Positions 61,190 through 64,000 of a stretch of DNA of 64,000 nucleotides are shown one piece after another (the first letter of the stretch is position 1; each line of letters starts with the position of its first letter). The notes beneath the pieces were generated by a model, which was given only the letters and a program-made list of their open reading frames with translations, was not told where the DNA came from and did no database searches. Made by a program: the position numbers and the translations under genes. Origin of the DNA: Piliocolobus tephrosceles (lineage: Eukaryota > Chordata > Mammalia > Primates > Cercopithecidae); the NCBI RefSeq assembly GCF_002776525.5, contig NC_045441.1:88849101-88913100 (forward strand), in the 5' to 3' direction.

Positions 61190-61535
61190 ATCTACCTTCT
61201 TAGCCTAATCTCCACTTGTCCACCAATAACATTGCTAGTCAGACCATTTCTATTTGCTCTTTTTCATACCTCTGTATCCTTACAGCTCCCCTTTCCTGGA
61301 ATAACCTTCAAACATATCCAATTTTTTAAAATCTATTTTCTTTCTGTTTTAACCTAGATTTGGAGAAGGTTCTCCTTGCCCTTCCTTATTCTAAGGTCTG
61401 ATTTTGATTCCCATATTGTATTAGCTTTGGCTGTTCAGCTGTCAGTTTACTTATAAGATGGGTCCTTAAGAGTAGGCACTGTGTTATGTTCATCTCTGAA
61501 GATGTAATGAAAGAATGAAAGTGTGTCTGTTGCTA
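61190..61535 (+). repeat. L2 LINE 3' end, sense, diverged
   Basis: 'TCCCCTTTCCTGGAATAACC', 'GGAGAAGGTTCTCCTTGCCC' and 'AGAGTAGGCACTGTGTTATG' are in L2 3' UTR order. Confidence 0.55.
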
Positions 61536-61588
61536 ATCCTAACATCTTCCATCAATAAATCTGTTCTCTTCACTGTCTGCTTTCTCGC

Positions 61589-61898
61589 TTTTTTTTTTTT
61601 TTTTTTTTTTTTTGAGACGGAGTCTCACTCTGTCGCCCAGGCTGGAGTGCAATGGCACGATCTCAGCTCACTGCAAGCTCCGCCTCCCTAGTTCAGGCCA
61701 TTCTCCTGCCTCAGCCTCTCCCGAGTAGCTGGGACTACAGGTGCCCGCCACCATGCCCGGCTAATTTTTTTGTATTTTTAGTAGAGACGGGTTTTCACCG
61801 TGTTAGCCAGGATGGTCTTGATCACCTGACCACATGATCCATCCGCCTCGGCCTCCCAAAGTGCTGGGATTATAGACGTGAGCCACCGCACCCAGCCT
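61589..61898 (-). repeat. Alu (AluY-like), antisense
   Basis: T27 head, GAGACGGAGTCTCACTCTGT, inverted monomers, end CCGCACCCAGCC. Low divergence. Confidence 0.95.
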
Positions 61899-62065
61899 CT
61901 TGCAAATTTTATTTTACTTATTATCACAACCACTTTCAGACTAGTTATTGCTGAATTTCATTTAGGTTAATTTTGTCTGCCTTCTACTTACCCTTATATC
62001 CCAAGCCACCTATCCACCACCTACCCACTTCTGCTCTGGCAAACAGGGAATCCTGTTTCACAGTG

Positions 62066-62245
62066 TGGCGGTAATTGCAACCTTGGCTGCACGTTAGTAA
62101 ACACCTGAGGATTGTGTGAATAATATTTGTGTCTTGGCTCTACCTCTATACTGATGTGAGGACTAAATAGTGGTACTTTCTGAAACTCTCCCAGGTGATT
62201 GTAATGTGCATGAGGATTGTGAAATGCTGGGATATTAAGCATCCT
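62066..62245 (-). mobile_element. MER5A hAT MITE
   Basis: 'GCAACCTTGGCTGCACGTTA', 'TTGGCTCTACCTCTATACTG' and 'TCTCCCAGGTGATTGTAATG' follow MER5A over its full length. Confidence 0.75.
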
Positions 62246-63776
62246 TGCTGGTCCTGGAAATACCGGTCCTATATGTGGTTCTAAATAATTATTTTCTAAA
62301 TAATAACCAGAACTTATATGAATATACACACTTATAAGGATAATTTTTCCATACAAATTTTGAAATAGATAAGAATCTGTAATTTAATAAACTTATTGTA
62401 CTGTATTAGTGTTTTTAGATAATGTCTTTGCTTTCTAAATTATTTAACTCACTGCATTCCCAGACCATGCGATAATACTCTTTCCCAATGAATTTCTGCT
62501 CTGTTGTACCTATGTAACATTCATTAAAGACCCTAAACCCTCACTACAAACTGCAAAACTCAGTGCTGATGCTAAAGTGTACTCTTCACTCTAAAACTTC
62601 CAATTTAGTAACTCCATTTGCATTATCTAATGTGAGCATCTCCCACCTCCTCAAAGAGAATAGCTTTTGCATTTTACTCTATCTAAAACTCTCTAAAATC
62701 CCCAGATAATGTAAGACTTCTTAGATGAGAATTCTGGTTTCAATCAAATTCTGATTTAACATTTTAAGAAATTGAAAAAAAATGTGTTTTTGTTGTTGTT
62801 TGTATTTATTATTTATGTATTTATTTATTTTGCTTTCTCTAGTGTCCTTTAGTGCAAAAAGACCTTTGGCTGAACTAAAGAAAACTATTATCTGAGTAAA
62901 AAATTAAAGCATCTGAGACTTTCTGATCATAATGTGACAATATCAGGACCTTGTATGGATAGAATACTTGGAAAGGGAAAAACAAAACATCCTCGTAAAC
63001 TTTTTTCACTTGATTGACCATAGATTCAACCCACATCTGCATTTGTTTCTTAAAAAAAAAAAAAAAAAAAAAAAAGTGTTTATAAGCTTCAAAGTCTCTA
63101 AATTGGGATAGGGCTCTAACTATTGGCATTCATGGCTATTCATGTTTAAATTGCCTTTCTTTTTTTTTTTCTTTTTTTATTAAAGAGTCCTCATTAAGTT
63201 TTCTTTCACTTACTACTCAATTGTTAAATTATAGTTCTGTATTGAGGAAGAACATCCAATCTATTAATAGATAATTTGAAAATAAATGTATATGTTTCTT
63301 CTCATACCCATTCCCTGCAATTTATTTATAACTCTTGTAATTTCAAGATGTGACCAGAAGAGATAATGACATTTTATTATGTGATGACTAGATTTTCTGG
63401 TTAGGAGCTTTCATTCGGCAGAATTGCATTTTATTTCTACATAATACATAGTTATTTAAACTTCAGTTGCTGGTATAATTTAATTGAACTTAAGTCTAAG
63501 AAGATTTAAATAGATTCAGTAAAATTGTTAAGTTTTAAATAGCTAAAACAGCAATTCATGGATAATTGAATATATTAGCTATATCAAAAATATATTTAGG
63601 GAATTCCAAAAACAAAAGTAATAACTACAAAATACCTTGGTATTTTGTTACAGTCAGCCCACTATTTGCACAACTATTCTGTTATCTGTAATTCAAACAA
63701 TTATTTGAAAAAAAAAAAAAAAGTATGGAAAAAACATCCCCTGTGACTTTAACACATTTTAAGACTGTGTACTAGC
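62246..63776. other. Intronic DNA with homopolymer runs
   Basis: TTTA-rich tract near 62800-62830, A24 run near 63052-63075, A14 run near 63708. No gene or named repeat. Confidence 0.45.
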
Positions 63777-63779
63777 ATT

Positions 63780-63810
<31 letters not shown>

Positions 63811-64000
63811 TTTTAGAAGGAGTCTCACTCTGTCACCCAGGCTGGAGTGCAGTGGCATGATCTCAGCTCACTGCACCCTCCGCCTCTAGGGTTCAATCGA
63901 TTCTCTTGCCTCAGTTCCCAAGTAGTTGGGATTACAAGTATGTGCCACTACACCCAGCTAGTTTTGTTTTATATTTTTGGTGGAGACAGTTTCACCATGT
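63777..64000 (-). repeat. Alu, antisense, cut by the window end
   Basis: (TTTA)n tail repeat at 63779-63813, then AGAAGGAGTCTCACTCTGTC and the inverted right arm, reaching TTTCACCATGT at the last base. Confidence 0.94.

Larger units (their letters stand above)
53746..64000 (+). other. SEMA3E: SEMA3E intron 2 (5' part)
   Basis: From the exon 2 donor to the window end I see no exon 3; no reading frame continues the sema domain after Lys-Glu. The intron is therefore at least 10.25 kb long. Confidence 0.8.

Noticed and set aside
63640..63700. CAGTCAGCCC-like start resembling a Tigger terminal repeat
   Set aside because: Only about 40 bases look similar and no partner end is visible, so I did not annotate it.

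Overview
This window is primate nuclear DNA: AT-rich, dense in Alu, L1, L2, MIR, MaLR and DNA-transposon copies, with no bacterial-style gene packing. It contains one coding segment that I can support. This is a 161-bp exon on the + strand (53585-53745) whose 53 whole codons match the start of the sema domain of SEMA3E (class 3 secreted semaphorin), with consensus splice sites on both sides. The whole window can therefore be read as part of the SEMA3E gene in sense orientation: more than 53.5 kb of intron 1, exon 2, and about 10.3 kb of intron 2. I found no second gene on either strand.

Two young Alu copies (about 42122-42296 and 54960-55260) carry variants I associate with the AluYR group of Old World monkeys, such as GAGCTGAGATCCGGCCACTG in the right arm and GCCGGGCGAGGTGGCGGG at the start of that arm. 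The exon also has Ile where I remember human SEMA3E having Val. Together these suggest a cercopithecid (macaque, baboon or similar) rather than human. Both points rest on memory of consensus sequences.

Layout. 1-14.5 kb: unique intron with scattered MIR, L2 and Alu, an L1 3' end, a MER20, a MaLR LTR and a MER5A. 14.5-17.3 kb: repeat-poor. 17.3-25.8 kb: MLT1 LTRs, a long HAL1-like LINE, L2 and MIR. 25.8-37.8 kb: an inverted Alu pair, a probable processed-mRNA 3' end, an antisense solo LTR, a 26-bp hairpin and more Alus. 37.8-45.7 kb: a 112-bp direct duplication, two Tigger-type elements, a long L2, a cluster of four Alus and an L1. 45.7-53.6 kb: few recognisable repeats, a long inverted repeat, a two-copy tandem duplication, then exon 2. 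53.7-64 kb: old LINE sequence, AluYR, L1 with an embedded MIR, further Alus, and an Alu cut by the window end.

I did not find an undescribed biological system. The most useful observations are local rearrangements in non-coding DNA: an inverted repeat with ~200-bp arms, a 110/112-identical direct duplication, a tandem duplication 1 kb upstream of the exon, a near-perfect hairpin and facing Alu pairs able to form intronic dsRNA.
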